This document shows positions 22,453 to 32,651 of a stretch of 64,000 bases of DNA, one piece after another. Position 1 is the stretch's first letter; every line of letters starts with the position of its first letter. The stretch covers positions 3,844,001 to 3,908,000 of the forward strand of contig NC_016476.1 of the NCBI RefSeq assembly GCF_000226095.1, in the 5' to 3' direction. Under the pieces are notes generated by a model. The model had not been told where the DNA came from. It did not search any database and was given only the letters and a program-made list of their open reading frames with translations. This DNA comes from Thermothelomyces thermophilus ATCC 42464 (lineage: Eukaryota; Ascomycota; Sordariomycetes; Sordariales; Chaetomiaceae). The translations under genes were made by a program, and so were the position numbers.

Positions 22453-24117
22453 TGAACACAACCGGGCCAGGGTGATGGCGGTTTCGCGTGAGAGGCCGTG
22501 GGAGGTTTCGTGCTATGTGCATTTGTATGGGTGGCTGAAAAACAGTAACTATGGCGGACAATCGGGGCAGGGTAATAAGTTTCAAAAAAAAAAAAAAAAA
22601 AAAATAGACGTTTGGGGTCATCTATCTGTGGTGGTCGTGGAACGGTTCAACACATCCGAGTTACCTAGGTACCTTCGGATAGGGAACTCGGACAGTGGGT
22701 TCAAGTTCCCAATTACCTCCATGATATTCAGAGCTCCAATATCGCGGACTGGGAAACCCGGAGGTAACTAGTTTCTCGCGAATCCAAATGGCAAACGCAC
22801 CTCGCGACCAACACCCAAGTCCCGCAAGGTTTGTACGTACATGCATAAGATACGTTACTTACGAAGTAGTCAGAACCTCGAGAACAGATCTGAGGCCGTT
22901 CGCAGAGTCTCTCAAGACCACAGAACGCCCTACACTAAACAGTGCCCAATGCAAGCTAGGTTGCTTTACTTTATTTTCCGCAAACCGCGTTCTTCCAGTG
23001 GCTGCCGAGTATAAGGCGTGCCGGGCGAACTCTGCGTTAAGACCTGTACTAATTATGAACTAAGTGACTTTGGAGGACCGTGGCGAGCTCGTAATTAATG
23101 GCAATCGAAACCTTGACTTGATCACGCCAATCTGTGTTCCCGATGAGCTTACGCGAATCTTAATTAGCTATTCCTTCCATTTATTCTGAGACGCAAAAAG
23201 ACATTGGCGAAGTGCAACACCAATGGACAGTCTCCTTCCAGTTTTGGCAAACTTCCCCAACAGCGTGGCCGAACGGTTGTCAGGAATGGCAGCTCGTTCT
23301 CTCAAGTGCGTGGGCAAGAGCACGCTGCAGGCAAGCCGACTGGTTGATTTGGCCGTGATGGCAGGAGTAGGGGCTGAGCCAAACAGAGTTTGCGATCCCG
23401 AAGGATGGCTTTCAGGGTTCCCGGGCTCGCTCCCTTGGCTGTTGGGCAACATCTCCGATGATTTGTCGGCGTTAAGGTATGTACATACATACGGCAGAAC
23501 GAGGTGAACGGGAACTGGGGGCTGCAATAAGGAGGGTGAAGTACGGAATACAGATTACATACATTACATACATACATTCCGGATCTTTACTGGACTGTGT
23601 AATCCGTAATCTATCTTAGTTATTCCTGTGTGGGCCATCTGCAAACTACGAGAGGCTGGAATTCCTTGACGACTACTATGTAACTTAGTGCGCGGTAGTT
23701 GCCTCAGCGGTACAGCAATACTTCGATTTTCCCGCGCTTCGTACGGTACTTGGTGCATTTCTAGCATTTCTCATAATGTTTTTTTTCTTTTTTCTTAGTG
23801 AAAGGTAATGCGGAGTTACCTTAACCCCGGCCTGATACAGTACGACCCGACCCGAGCTGATTAAGCCTGAGCGACCACAGGTGAGGTGTAATTCACACAG
23901 GCGCAACAACAATCCAGGTATAACATCCTGCACCTGGTCCCCCAAACTTTACCTTGCCAAGATCTTGCCTCGTTCTTAGCTTGTGGTACCGACGTTCAAC
24001 GAAACTTAGCTTGCTTGGCTGACTGATACCTCTACCTATCATCATTCATTCGCCAATCTTGACTCGCCTTTTGTTTGGCAACTCCATTCTCTTAGAGAGC
24101 AGACCGATTATCTCAAC
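22453..24117. other. Intergenic region between AflR-like gene and SDR
   Basis: Contains an A20 run at about 22584-22603, dispersed TACCT/GGTAC motifs and a short TACATACATACATTACATACA-like repeat near 23556-23577. No coding frame with a recognisable product is seen. The last 200 bases are the likely SDR promoter. Confidence 0.45.
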
Positions 24118-25125
24118 ATGGCCGCGACTTTCACCACCCCGAACCGCCCTCTCACGTGGCTCATCACGGGCTGCTCATCGGGTTTGGGTCTTTCCCTCGC
24201 ACGGCTCGTTCAATCTAAGGGCCACAACCTGATCGCAACCTCGCGCAACCCGGCCCGCACGCCGGACCTGGTCGCCGAGGTCGAGAAGGCGGGCGGCAAA
24301 TGGCTGGCCCTGGATGTCGACGATAAGGACTCTGCCAAGGTTATCGAGAATCTCGAGGCCGGCGGCCAGGAGATCGACGTCCTGGTCAATAACGCCGGCT
24401 ACTCTCTCCACGCGCCGGCCGAGTCCTTCACTGAGGAAGAAATCCGGGCGCAGACGGAGACCGTGTACTTTGGCCCCTACCGGCTGATCCGCGCCGTGCT
24501 GCCGCACATGCGCAAGCGGCGGTCCGGTGTCATTGTCAACATGAGCAGCGGTGCGGCTCTCGAGGGCCGGGAGAGCATGGGCATCTACGCTGCAGCCAAG
24601 GCGGCATTGGACGGTATGCAGAGGTCCCTCCTCCTTGTTTTTATTTTTTTCTCCTTCCAAAAATAAAGGAAGACCAAAAATAAAGGAAGACCTCCAGCAA
24701 ATGAGCGAGAGGGCTGACCCACCAGTACACTACTAGGCTTGTCCAGGGTCATGGCCAAGGAGGTGGCCCCCTTCAACATCCGGGTCCTGACTGTCCAGCT
24801 TGGCACATTTAACACCAACATGGGCAACGCGACCATTCTGGGCAAGAACCCACTGCCGGAGGACTACAAGGGCTCGATTGCGGACCAGATGATGCAGTTC
24901 ATGGCCAGCGGTAAGTTCCAGGGCAACGGCGACAAGGACAAGGCCGTGAAAGCTGTCTACGAGGTGGTCGTCGGAGAGGGTGTTGGGGCCGGTCGCGAAG
25001 CCGAGCGGCTTCTACCCTTGGGCAGAGACCTGGCTGCCCGGATCAAGACGGTCCAGGACTATTATGCTCACGCCATCGAGGTCTTTGGCGACATTTGCAA
25101 CAACGTCTACAGGGATGCTAACTGA
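24118..25125 (+). CDS. Short-chain dehydrogenase/reductase (classical SDR)
   Basis: NAD(P)-dependent oxidoreductase acting on a hydroxyl/keto group of an unknown substrate, probably cytosolic. Exons 24118-24613 and 24737-25125 give 294 aa. The 123-nt intron is GTATGC..TAG, and the splice reads AALDGLSRVMAKE. The Rossmann motif TGCSSGLG is at about residues 18-25, NNAG at about 91-94, the active-site Ser in VNMSSGAA at about 143, and the catalytic YAAAK at about 159-163. The length fits the family (250-300 aa). Inside the intron a 17-bp unit (AAAAATAAAGGAAGACC) is tandemly duplicated. Downstream lies a second, convergent SDR and then a GMC-oxidoreductase relic; upstream is the AflR-like regulator. 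A role in a regulated biosynthetic or detoxifying pathway is inference only. Confidence 0.94.
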
Positions 25126-25516
25126 GTGAGAGTTGTCTTGGTTAATATAGTCATGAGGTGAAGTAACAGAGGAGAGATCACTTCCGAACCGAAGTTCGTC
25201 TCAAAAAGAAATAAAATATGATATAAAAAGAAAAAAAAGCAGGATTGATATTCATGAACGCAACACGCTTCGGGTTTTCAATATCTTCCGAGAAACTAAT
25301 TAATAATATAGAAAGCAAGTGAATCGAATTATATTTTCGTCACCAATCGCCTTATTCAGCTATGCCTTACTCAGCGGAGATGTCGAGCATTGCAATGCAT
25401 TCATGAGTCGGACTACTATTATAAATATAGCAGACCTCGCTTTGATTTCTCCTCCGCCCCCGTATTTACTGCTTGCTCCTCCACACAATGCGTCTAGCAC
25501 GCTAATTACATACTCT
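25126..25516. other. Shared 3' region of two convergent SDR genes
   Basis: AT-rich sequence containing AATAAA-like signals (AAATAAAAT near 25211) between the stops of the two SDR genes. It is likely a bidirectional terminator/polyadenylation region. No gene is seen. Confidence 0.5.
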
Positions 25517-26655
25517 CTAGTCGAACGTGTGGGCCTTCCCCATGGCCTTGCGGATGCCGGCCCACACGGGTCCGACGCGCCGACCCTTCTCGGCCTCGAA
25601 TTCGTCATACACGGCCTTGGCTTGCCCAACCGCCACCGTCTCCTCCCCGGCCACGAAGCCATCCAAGGCTGCCTTGACAAACACGTCCACCGGCATGCCC
25701 GGGTTGAAGTCCGGGCCCCAGCCGGGCTGGCCGTTGTGCAGCTCCGCTGATTTGGTGTAATTAGACATGCTTGTCAGCTCGAAACTGCTACCGAAAGGGG
25801 GAGCAAACTCACTCTGCACGAGAGGTGTCACGAGTTCGAGGACGCCGACGTCCTGCCCAGCGTGCTTGAATTGCTCCCGGATGCCGAGGATGAAGGAGTG
25901 CAAGGCTGCTTTGGACGCCGAGTAGTTCAGCACCATCGGGTATGGAAGGCTCATGAGGCTTGTGGTCGTGCTGTGGATAGCAGTCAGCAGCATGTTATTA
26001 ACGAAAGAGGAGGGGAAAATTTAGAGGGGAACGATAGATGCTCAAAGGTGGACCAAAACAATGCAGTCGTTGACCTACTAGATGAAAGCCACTTTCTCCT
26101 GCTTTGCAGCCTTGTCCTGGAAGAAGGGAACGAAGGCATGGGTCAGGGCGACCATGCTGACATAGTTGACCGTGATTTCCTGTTGGATCTTGGACAGGTC
26201 CACTGTCCACGGTTTGCTGAAGTCCATCACATACTGTATGCCGGCGTTCAGGAACACACAATCAAGGTCCGGGTGGGCATCGATGATGCTGTGGTATCGA
26301 AGATCCTGTTGTTAGCCAAAGATGCACCGTGACACTACTCGTTGGTTGGGGAAATTCTATGAGGCTTTGATGAAACGGAAGAATAAACACATTGAAAAGA
26401 AACAATCCAGGGACTTCTCTTTGCTGCTCACCGTTGAGCAAAGGCTGGGATCTGCTCGATCGCGGAGATATCAAGAGCCACACCCGAAGCCTTACCGGGG
26501 GCGTCCGCGTTGGCGGCGACAAAGGAGTCCAGTCGATCCTGCCGCCGCCCGACTGCAATGACATTCACACCTTGGGCAACGAGCTGATTAGCCGCCTCAA
26601 GGCCAATGCCGCTGGTGGCCCCGATCAAGAGGACTTTCTTGTACGGAAACGCCAT
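25517..26655 (-). CDS. Short-chain dehydrogenase/reductase (DltE-like SDR)
   Basis: Exons on the minus strand are 26655-26432, 26288-26079, 25970-25813 and 25746-25517, giving 273 aa. Introns are 143 nt (GTGAGC..CAG), 108 nt (GTAGGT..CAG) and 66 nt (GTGAGT..CAG). The Rossmann motif GATSGIG is near residue 13, NAG occurs in CVFLNAGIQYV, and the catalytic YSASK follows MSLPYPMVLN. The third intron is a multiple of three without stops; removing it gives TPLVQTELHNGQPGW, the normal SDR junction, so retention would insert 22 residues. The C-terminal half carries the usual substrate-binding region. It is convergent with the SDR at 24118-25125. Substrate unknown. A TATATAT near 26809-26815 is a possible TATA element about 155 bp upstream of the ATG. 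Confidence 0.92.
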
Positions 26656-27535
26656 GTTGCCTTCTTTCTTGCTCGGTTAATGAACTGCCGGCAGACAGGA
26701 CTGGGGATAGGGCAGGGGAAGGAAAGAGGGAGGGACGGAACCGAACTAAATGGAGCAGGGTTAGAGACAAGAGGGGATAGAGACGAGATAAGGCACAGCA
26801 GACTGCAAGATATATAGGTATGTGTGGGTTTGGGGGGTAGAGTTAAAGAGGTAGCACCCACCCGAACCCGAGAGGCTGCAGTTCACCGTGAGAGCGCGGC
26901 AAGGGACGCAGCCACCGTGCATGATTCTCGGTTCTGAGGCACGCCGGCACCCTCTTCATTTACACCCGGGAGGGCCTCGGAGATAGTGGCATATTTCCAC
27001 AGCGTAATCTCCAGGCGGGCCCGGACACACCAAATCCTACTTACTCGAGCGGGGCTGGGGCGGGGCAAGTGCAGTGGCAGGTGGAATGTCGTAATAACAT
27101 GTTGCTGGAGGATTCCGTTTACGACTATTTTGGGATCCGTAATCCATATTGCATGTTCCGTGTCAGGTACGTAACAGGTAACATAACAATCTTCAACGAT
27201 ACGGTCTCTGTCCCTGACCGAGACTAATAAGCCTTAAGTACGGCTTAGTGGGCCCACCTTCCAAGTCCGACACAGATCTCTATAAGACCAGTCTAAGGCA
27301 GATAATACAGTCTGAGTTTTCTGGAATTCTAGTGGCGCAACCGAGGTACGACACGTTGCCGCCGAACCACCCCGGGGGAGACACGACGCCACCCGAGGGT
27401 ACACATGTATAACCCAGAAAAGGGGAAAAAATGAATCATGACAAAGAGCCGAGAAAAAGTTACAATTACAACACTGCTCTAAAGAAATTACAGCCTTAAG
27501 CTCGGCCTGGAGTCGTGTGTTTCTCTCCGGCCTTA
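26656..27535. other. Intergenic region
   Basis: Upstream region of the minus-strand SDR, then sequence with no supported gene. The stop of the GMC relic lies at its right edge. Confidence 0.45.
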
Positions 27536-28375
27536 TTAGTTCCCATTCTTGATATTATCGTCTGCGATCTTCTCGGCCAGCACGTCTGTTTCGCGGAATG
27601 TTAGCAACATTAATTAATCGTCTGCTTGCCTTGAGGAGGCCATGCCAACGATGTGGCACGCGTTTTTGGACTTACAAACTGTAGCCTGGACAGAAGGGCC
27701 TGCCCGGGAGCGAACGTTAGCGTCGGAACTATCGGGGATAGGTGTTGGGGGATCTCTCGTTGCTTACCTGGGAGCAGCAGAGGAGTTAGCCGCAGATAAA
27801 CAAGAGGACAAGAAGAAGGACAGAGGGGTGGTATCACCAACCTTTCTTGGTCTCGCTGGAGAGCCGGGACTTCAGCTGCGCCGGCAGTCTCTCGCCGGCG
27901 TAAAAGTCGCCTCCCGGGCTCGCCAGGGGGCCGGTGCGGTCCTCGTTGAACTGGGCGATGGCAGCCTCCATTTTTCTCTCCCGTCAGCGTCGACGCCGTC
28001 TCGAGCTCGACCTGGTACGAGATGGGGACGTGCTGGAGTCGATCGAATCGATCTGCCAGGTCGAGCCGAGCAGCTCGCCGTGCAGCAGGGCGGTGATGGG
28101 CTTGATGCCGACTGCCTCAAAGCCCTTGGCCGCCCACGTGCTCCAGCTCTGGGCGAAGAGGGGGAAGCTGATGGGGACCTGGCCGCCCGTGCCAACGTCG
28201 GCCCGGTCGAACGAGGGCGTGGTGTTGCTTAGCCGGGCGCTCGAGATCTCACCGCCAAAGTTGAAGCTGTGCTCGTAGTACTTGCGCAGGTTCTCGTACG
28301 TGTACGCCCGGTCTCCCACCTGGTCTGCCCACTTGCTCAGCGCTCCCAAGAACGAGCTGCGCCGCTGCTAGCTGG
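27536..28375 (-). pseudogene. Relic of a GMC (FAD) oxidoreductase
   Basis: Minus-strand segments read in order as a fungal glucose-methanol-choline oxidoreductase, with parts missing. First is GALSKWADQVGDRAYTYENL with KYYEHSFNFGG (28349-28240), then FPLFAQSWSTWAAKGFEAVG and GELLGSTWQIDSID (to about 28050). The text then jumps, about 100 residues too early, to RLQHVPISYQVELETASTLT. A frameshift at a run of A (about 27975) leads to AIAQFNEDRTGPLASPGGDF and a possible donor near 27845. A C-terminal piece LAEKIADDIKNGN ends at a TAA (27538-27536). The N-terminal FAD-binding GxGxxG region and the catalytic His/Asn region are absent. Upstream (28379-28424) lies a short GGGGATGCTA-type repeat where the gene is truncated. 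GMC enzymes often belong to secondary-metabolite clusters. Confidence 0.85.
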
Positions 28376-29285
28376 CTCTCGATGCTAGGGGATGCTAGGG
28401 GATGCTGGGGGACGCTGGGGGATCCCAAGCCAAAGGCTGTCATTCCGAAGGCCCTGTGGCTGGCGCTACCGACCGGTGCGGCTCCCCCCTGGACCGGGCA
28501 TCCGGGGTGGTGATTCGCTGCCTGGACCCGTGATGCTCGCGATGGTGCATAGCCTCGCCGCTGAGTAAACAACCATACCCCCCCCCCCCCCCCCCGGGGG
28601 CGGCCCGGGGCTCTCGCCTCTGCGGGATCGTTCGGTGTCATAGCCGGCCTGGGTCTCGCGCGTGCGCGTGGGTGGTGTCAGTGTAAACAGCTTGCGAATT
28701 AGCTTTTTCCATGACAATCTAGAAGCGGGAGTCATGCCCGATTACGCCCACCTGCAGGCGATGAATGCGAGCTCGAGACGCGGGTGAAGAAAATCCCAGA
28801 CGGCTGGTCGCGTTGGTATTTGGTACCGTACCTGCCTGCCTACCTGAGGTACCTCGGGTATGTTGAGGTATCAGAGGCACATAACGTTACCTACCTACCT
28901 TACCTTACCCTACCATTTGTGTAACGCGGTGAATCTGCCCCTGCGGCCTGCGCCTCTCTATGCGCTGCCAGTGAGCCTATGAGGGCGGCTCCTTGACGCC
29001 AAATATGCGGGTTCGAGTCACGGGGCCCTGACCATTCATAAAGCCCAGCTCGGGCATCTTCTTTTAATTAACCCTTCCTTCCAGCTTGACATTTTGCAAC
29101 TTGCCGCCCTTCCCCTCTGATCGAGCCGACAGCATCTCACAACCCGTATCTTCATTATTGAACTCGTTTATCTCTCGCAGGTGCGCACGCACAGACACAA
29201 GAAAAAGGAGTCACTTCTTATTCGCTTATCCCCCCTCTGAACCTTTCGCCCTTGAGCCAGCGCAGACTCAACTAAAAGGACCACA
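28376..29285. other. Intergenic region with simple repeats
   Basis: Includes an 11-bp degenerate tandem repeat (GATGCTAGGGG, about four units, 28379-28424), a run of about 17 C followed by G (28579-28600) and TACCTACCT-type repeats at 28836-28912. A pyrimidine-rich stretch near 29040-29280 is the probable promoter and 5' UTR of the kinase-like gene. Confidence 0.5.
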
Positions 29286-30433
29286 ATGTGAGCAAGCACA
29301 AAGTGGGCGCCCTCGCCGCCAACTCTTCGCACTAACCGGAATTCCTCCTACTGAAAAGGGCCACCGCGTTCAATCCTACACCATACCAGGAAGGGGAGTC
29401 ACTGGTACTCCACGTGTGCGAAAGCTACTCCCGCAACCTGCCGTCACGCCTTACCGCCACCATCAGCGAAGTGCTCTCGGAGACCATGTCCGTTGTATTG
29501 GCAGTCACCATCCAGACCCGTCACGGCTCGTCTATCCGCTGTGTCCTTAAGCTCTATGACCGTCGGTTTGGCTCATGTCTACGCTACGTTCTCGACAAAA
29601 GGACCGCCCCACACACACGGGAAAGCGAGGCGGTGTTTGAGGCCTTTGTCAGGCGGGGGATGATGCCCGGGTTTCTCCGCTATGTCCGAGATCGAAACGA
29701 GACCGAGGACTATGCCGTCGCAGCTTGGGAGTTCCTTGACGAGCCCAACCACGCTGACGGCCTTGCCAAGTACGAGGCGACGCTTTGGCGAGACTGTATC
29801 GAACACTTTGAGTGCGAGACCAAGGCCTATAGCCGACTGGCCGACTGCCAGGGCAGGTTGGTGCCGCGCGTGCTTGCCCATGTCAGCTTGTCGACCACCC
29901 CGCTCGCGCCTATGCCGCCGGAAGCAGCACCCTACTTCGAGGTCAAGGGAATCCTCCTGGAATGCATCGACGGGTTCTGCCTCGAAGACCTGACGCGCGC
30001 CACCCCCTTACCAAGGAACCTCAAGACATGGCAACAGCTGATCCAGTCGGCCGCGGACGCAGCGCACGAGATCAACCAGCGCGGCATCATCATGGACGAC
30101 TGCGCACCGCGCAACGTGGTCGTGGACGAGCAGTCGCACACGCCGCGCATTATCGACCTGGCCCAGTGCCGCTTCAAGGACGAGCTGGTAGCGCAGTGGT
30201 ACAAACGGGAGTGGCACGAGGAGGAGGGCTGGGATCCGGACGTCGAGTATTGGGAGCAGGCGATGAGCACGCATAACCCGGGGGCGATCGGGGCGGTGAT
30301 GGTGACTCTGGTACAGAAGAAGACGGGTGTGAAGCTGCCTATCACGTATCCCGACTATAGGGCCATGATTGCCGGGATCAGGAGGAGGAAAGCGGAGGCA
30401 GCCGTGGCGGGCGTAGCCAAATCTACGGCCTAA
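29286..30433 (+). CDS. Protein-kinase-like fold protein; start codon split by intron
   Basis: The coding frame reads from 29359 to a TAA at 30433, but its first internal ATG is far inside. A good model starts with AT at 29286-29287, followed by an intron (GTGAGC at 29288, CACTAAC branch site at about 29330, AAG end at 29358) and G at 29359. This gives M|ATAFNPTPYQEGESLVL and 358 aa. The sequence is kinase-like: a hydrophobic ILLECIDGFCLEDL hinge, then INQRGIIMDDCAPRNVVV with Asp and Asn in the positions of the catalytic loop, and PRIIDLAQCRF where DFG would be. The canonical HRD and DFG are altered, as in fungal aminoglycoside-phosphotransferase-like or pseudokinase proteins. Activity and partner are unknown. 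The upstream end could instead involve an unseen 5' exon. Confidence 0.78.
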
Positions 30434-31832
30434 GGGCGCACTCTTTAGCCATCTCTTCTTTCACGACCTGTGTTGTCAAAAGAAAGCTGGTAGGAGGGGT
30501 TTCGGTTACCAAACAAAAATTGGTCACGGCACACCCATGGTAATTTAGCGAACCACCGTCGTAAGATATACCGCGATGATCGGAAAAGGTCATATTGCGC
30601 GCTTATACCAAGCCGTGATCCACCAGGAGCAGGTAATAGCAGGCCACCAAGAGCACCTGGAGATTTTCGAGCAGGCTAACGCGTTCCTAGGTGTTGAGCA
30701 ACTCACCGGCGCCACGATGCAGCAGGAAGCAGAGCAACTCATCGCTCCTCTTCCAGATGAGACCTGCACAACTGAGGGGCTCCCAGCCCCCAAACCGCTG
30801 GAACTATCACCCCTCCGCTCTGCCTCTGCCACGACACCTTGAGCGCTTGTACAATCTGTCGCACTCGCGCCGGGCCAGGGCTTGCTCGGAGGACTTCTGG
30901 GCTGACGATGGGTATGACCCTAGCTTTTGGCGAAAGAACCTCCGTCCGGGGAATATCTGGGTTGCCCCCGCTCGCCACCCCGTTTCCGAGGAGGGTAACG
31001 TGTCGCAGAGGACCATCCTGGTCCGTGCCTAAGTAGGCAGATGGGTGGACGTGATGAGAGTTCGCGTTGGGAACTGCAAAGGCAACATATTCTGTCGGCA
31101 GCACGGACCGTTGGCGCATATCAATGCTAGGAGCAAGACTCCTAAGCGACGTCCGCTGTGCGTGTCCGACATCGTTAGATCCCTCCCTAGTATTTGGGAC
31201 AATATGAGCGCATATGATGGCTTTCTTGTGTTAGTTGCTTCCGTGTCCGCAAATTCATATCCTTACTATTAGTACCAGCACCATCGATATTAAATAATTG
31301 GAAACGAAGCGTTCGTTCCTTGTACCATTTCTGGACCTCGCCGTCCCGATTCACTTCAAGCTCCGGTTGCGTGACTCTCTTCCGACACGTCCTTGTTGAC
31401 GACAGCTTATTAATGAGATATCGCCCTATCAAATTTTCATCTGATGGACTGCTACCACTAATACTGTGCAAAACCATTACACCGACCGGCCGATTACATG
31501 GGTTTTTGTTACACCGCACCTGTCTCCCCTCTCTCCGGGTCTCGGCCACCAGGAGGATTTCGGGAGGCACCCAAGGTATGAAATGCACGTATGTTCCCTA
31601 TCTGCCGGATTTTATTTTTGGGATTCTTCTTTTACTTCACCTAGACGTCGAACATGATACGGGTTCGCGTCCGAGGCAGCCAATAAGGCGAGCTGACCAT
31701 GCGTGTGCTTCCCGTAGCGAAAAGTACCGTACCTCTCTCGCTCGCAAGGTACCAGATAGCAAGCTGCATCTCGAAACAACTACTTACCCTACTAGCGCAC
31801 TACGACGTGGTGCCCATATCTGGGGATATTTA
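30434..31832. other. Region with weak coding signals only
   Basis: A frame from ATG 30576 (coiled-coil-like, IHQEQVIAGHQEHLEIFEQ) and a shifted frame ending at 31032 (DDGYDPSFWRKNLRPGNIWV) look protein-like. They might be two exons of a small gene, but no consensus splice pair joining them was found. The rest, 31033-31832, shows no supported gene. The TA at 31831-31832 is the left target-site copy of the next element. Confidence 0.3.
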
Positions 31833-31932
31833 CCCGGTGGTTAGTGCTGACTAATTAGTTCAGGACTACCACCTGTCTCCCGACAGGTGGGGCCAAAACC
31901 CCCGGACATGCCAATATAGCCGGACAGGAAGA
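31833..31932 (+). repeat. Left terminal inverted repeat
   Basis: 100 bp, inverted partner at 32552-32651. It contains the hairpin at about 31869-31890. Confidence 0.92.
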
Positions 31933-32191
31933 TATAACCACTGCCACAAGCCCAATTTACACTTTCCTATACCACTTTCCTATATACGATGCCTCTGACC
32001 GACCAAATCTAGGAACCAGCTAGTATATAGGCCGCCAAATAGCTCCTTACCGCTCAAACTCGCCACCGAACCAGCCGTTTACCCTATAGAAAGGAATAAC
32101 TATTCAAGACTAGAAGGAGCGTCAGCCACTGGCATTTTTCGACTTTGGAGATGGAAAAGAAGTCCCAATCCCCTGGTCAGCCAAGAAGCCG

Positions 32192-32539
32192 TTGTCAGAA
32201 GTCAAACTCCCATCCCCTGAACGTCCTAGGATATGGATTGGCGGCGCGACTGCAATGTCAATTGACGACAGCGACGATGACAGATTTGACTTCACAGACA
32301 GTAAAGATGGGCAGGAAGAGGATGTCGAGTCACCATCTCTATCCAGGGGTAAGAAGGAGTCTCTATATATAGCCATTATCAAGGACATCAGGAGGTTCAA
32401 GAAGCGACGTGCCCGCAAGTCTGTAGTAGCAACGCCAGGGATAGAAGACAATAACCATCACCAGGAGGCTAAAAGAGAAGGTATAAGAGAAGGTATTACT
32501 GTAATTGAGAGCGTTGCTGAAAGAGAATTACCACTATAA
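32192..32539 (+). CDS. Uncharacterised ORF inside the TIR element
   Basis: 115 codons from ATG 32192, and the frame is open further upstream (FFDFGDGKEVPIPWSAKKPL from about 32135). The protein has a Ser/Asp/Glu-rich acidic stretch (SIDDSDDDRFDF), a basic segment (IKDIRRFKKRRARKSVV) and a charged tail ending 12 bp before the right TIR. No DDE/D signature is visible. It may be the C-terminal end of a transposase or a passenger ORF. Confidence 0.4.
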   Translation: MSEVKLPSPERPRIWIGGATAMSIDDSDDDRFDFTDSKDGQEEDVESPSLSRGKKESLYIAIIKDIRRFKKRRARKSVVATPGIEDNNHHQEAKREGIREGITVIESVAERELPL

Positions 32540-32551
32540 TTGATTGATTGT

Positions 32552-32651
32552 CTTCCTGTCCGGCCGTATTGGCATGTCCGGGGGTTTTGGCCCCACCTGT
32601 CGGGAGACAGGTGGTAGTCCTGAACTAATTAGTCAGCAACTAACCACCGGG
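32552..32651 (-). repeat. Right terminal inverted repeat
   Basis: 100 bp, the inverted copy of 31833-31932 with an extra T near the outer end and one C fewer in the CCCCC run. Confidence 0.92.

Larger units (their letters stand above)
31833..32651. mobile_element. 819-bp TIR DNA transposon (non-autonomous), TA target duplication
   Basis: Terminal inverted repeats of 100 bp (31833-31932 and 32552-32651) differ by only a few substitutions and two single-base indels. Both ends are flanked by TA (31831-31832 and 32652-32653), and the ends read CCCGGTGG...CCACCGGG. This is the arrangement of Tc1/mariner/pogo-type elements. Each TIR contains a perfect 9-bp hairpin, CCACCTGTC-TCCC-GACAGGTGG. At 819 bp it is too short for a full transposase. 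An ATG at 31988 opens a frame broken by TAG codons. A second frame (ending 32539) encodes an acidic/basic protein of unknown family. It is probably an internally deleted derivative of a larger element. Confidence 0.88.

Noticed and set aside
21805-22461. 218-codon minus-strand ORF
   Set aside because: Shadow of the AflR-like gene; the Asp and Thr repeats keep the opposite frame open as Val-rich sequence.
23460-23580. TACATACATAC-type clusters as a possible satellite or CRISPR-like array
   Set aside because: Simple tetranucleotide microsatellite with no spacers; similar short runs occur at several other intergenic positions.
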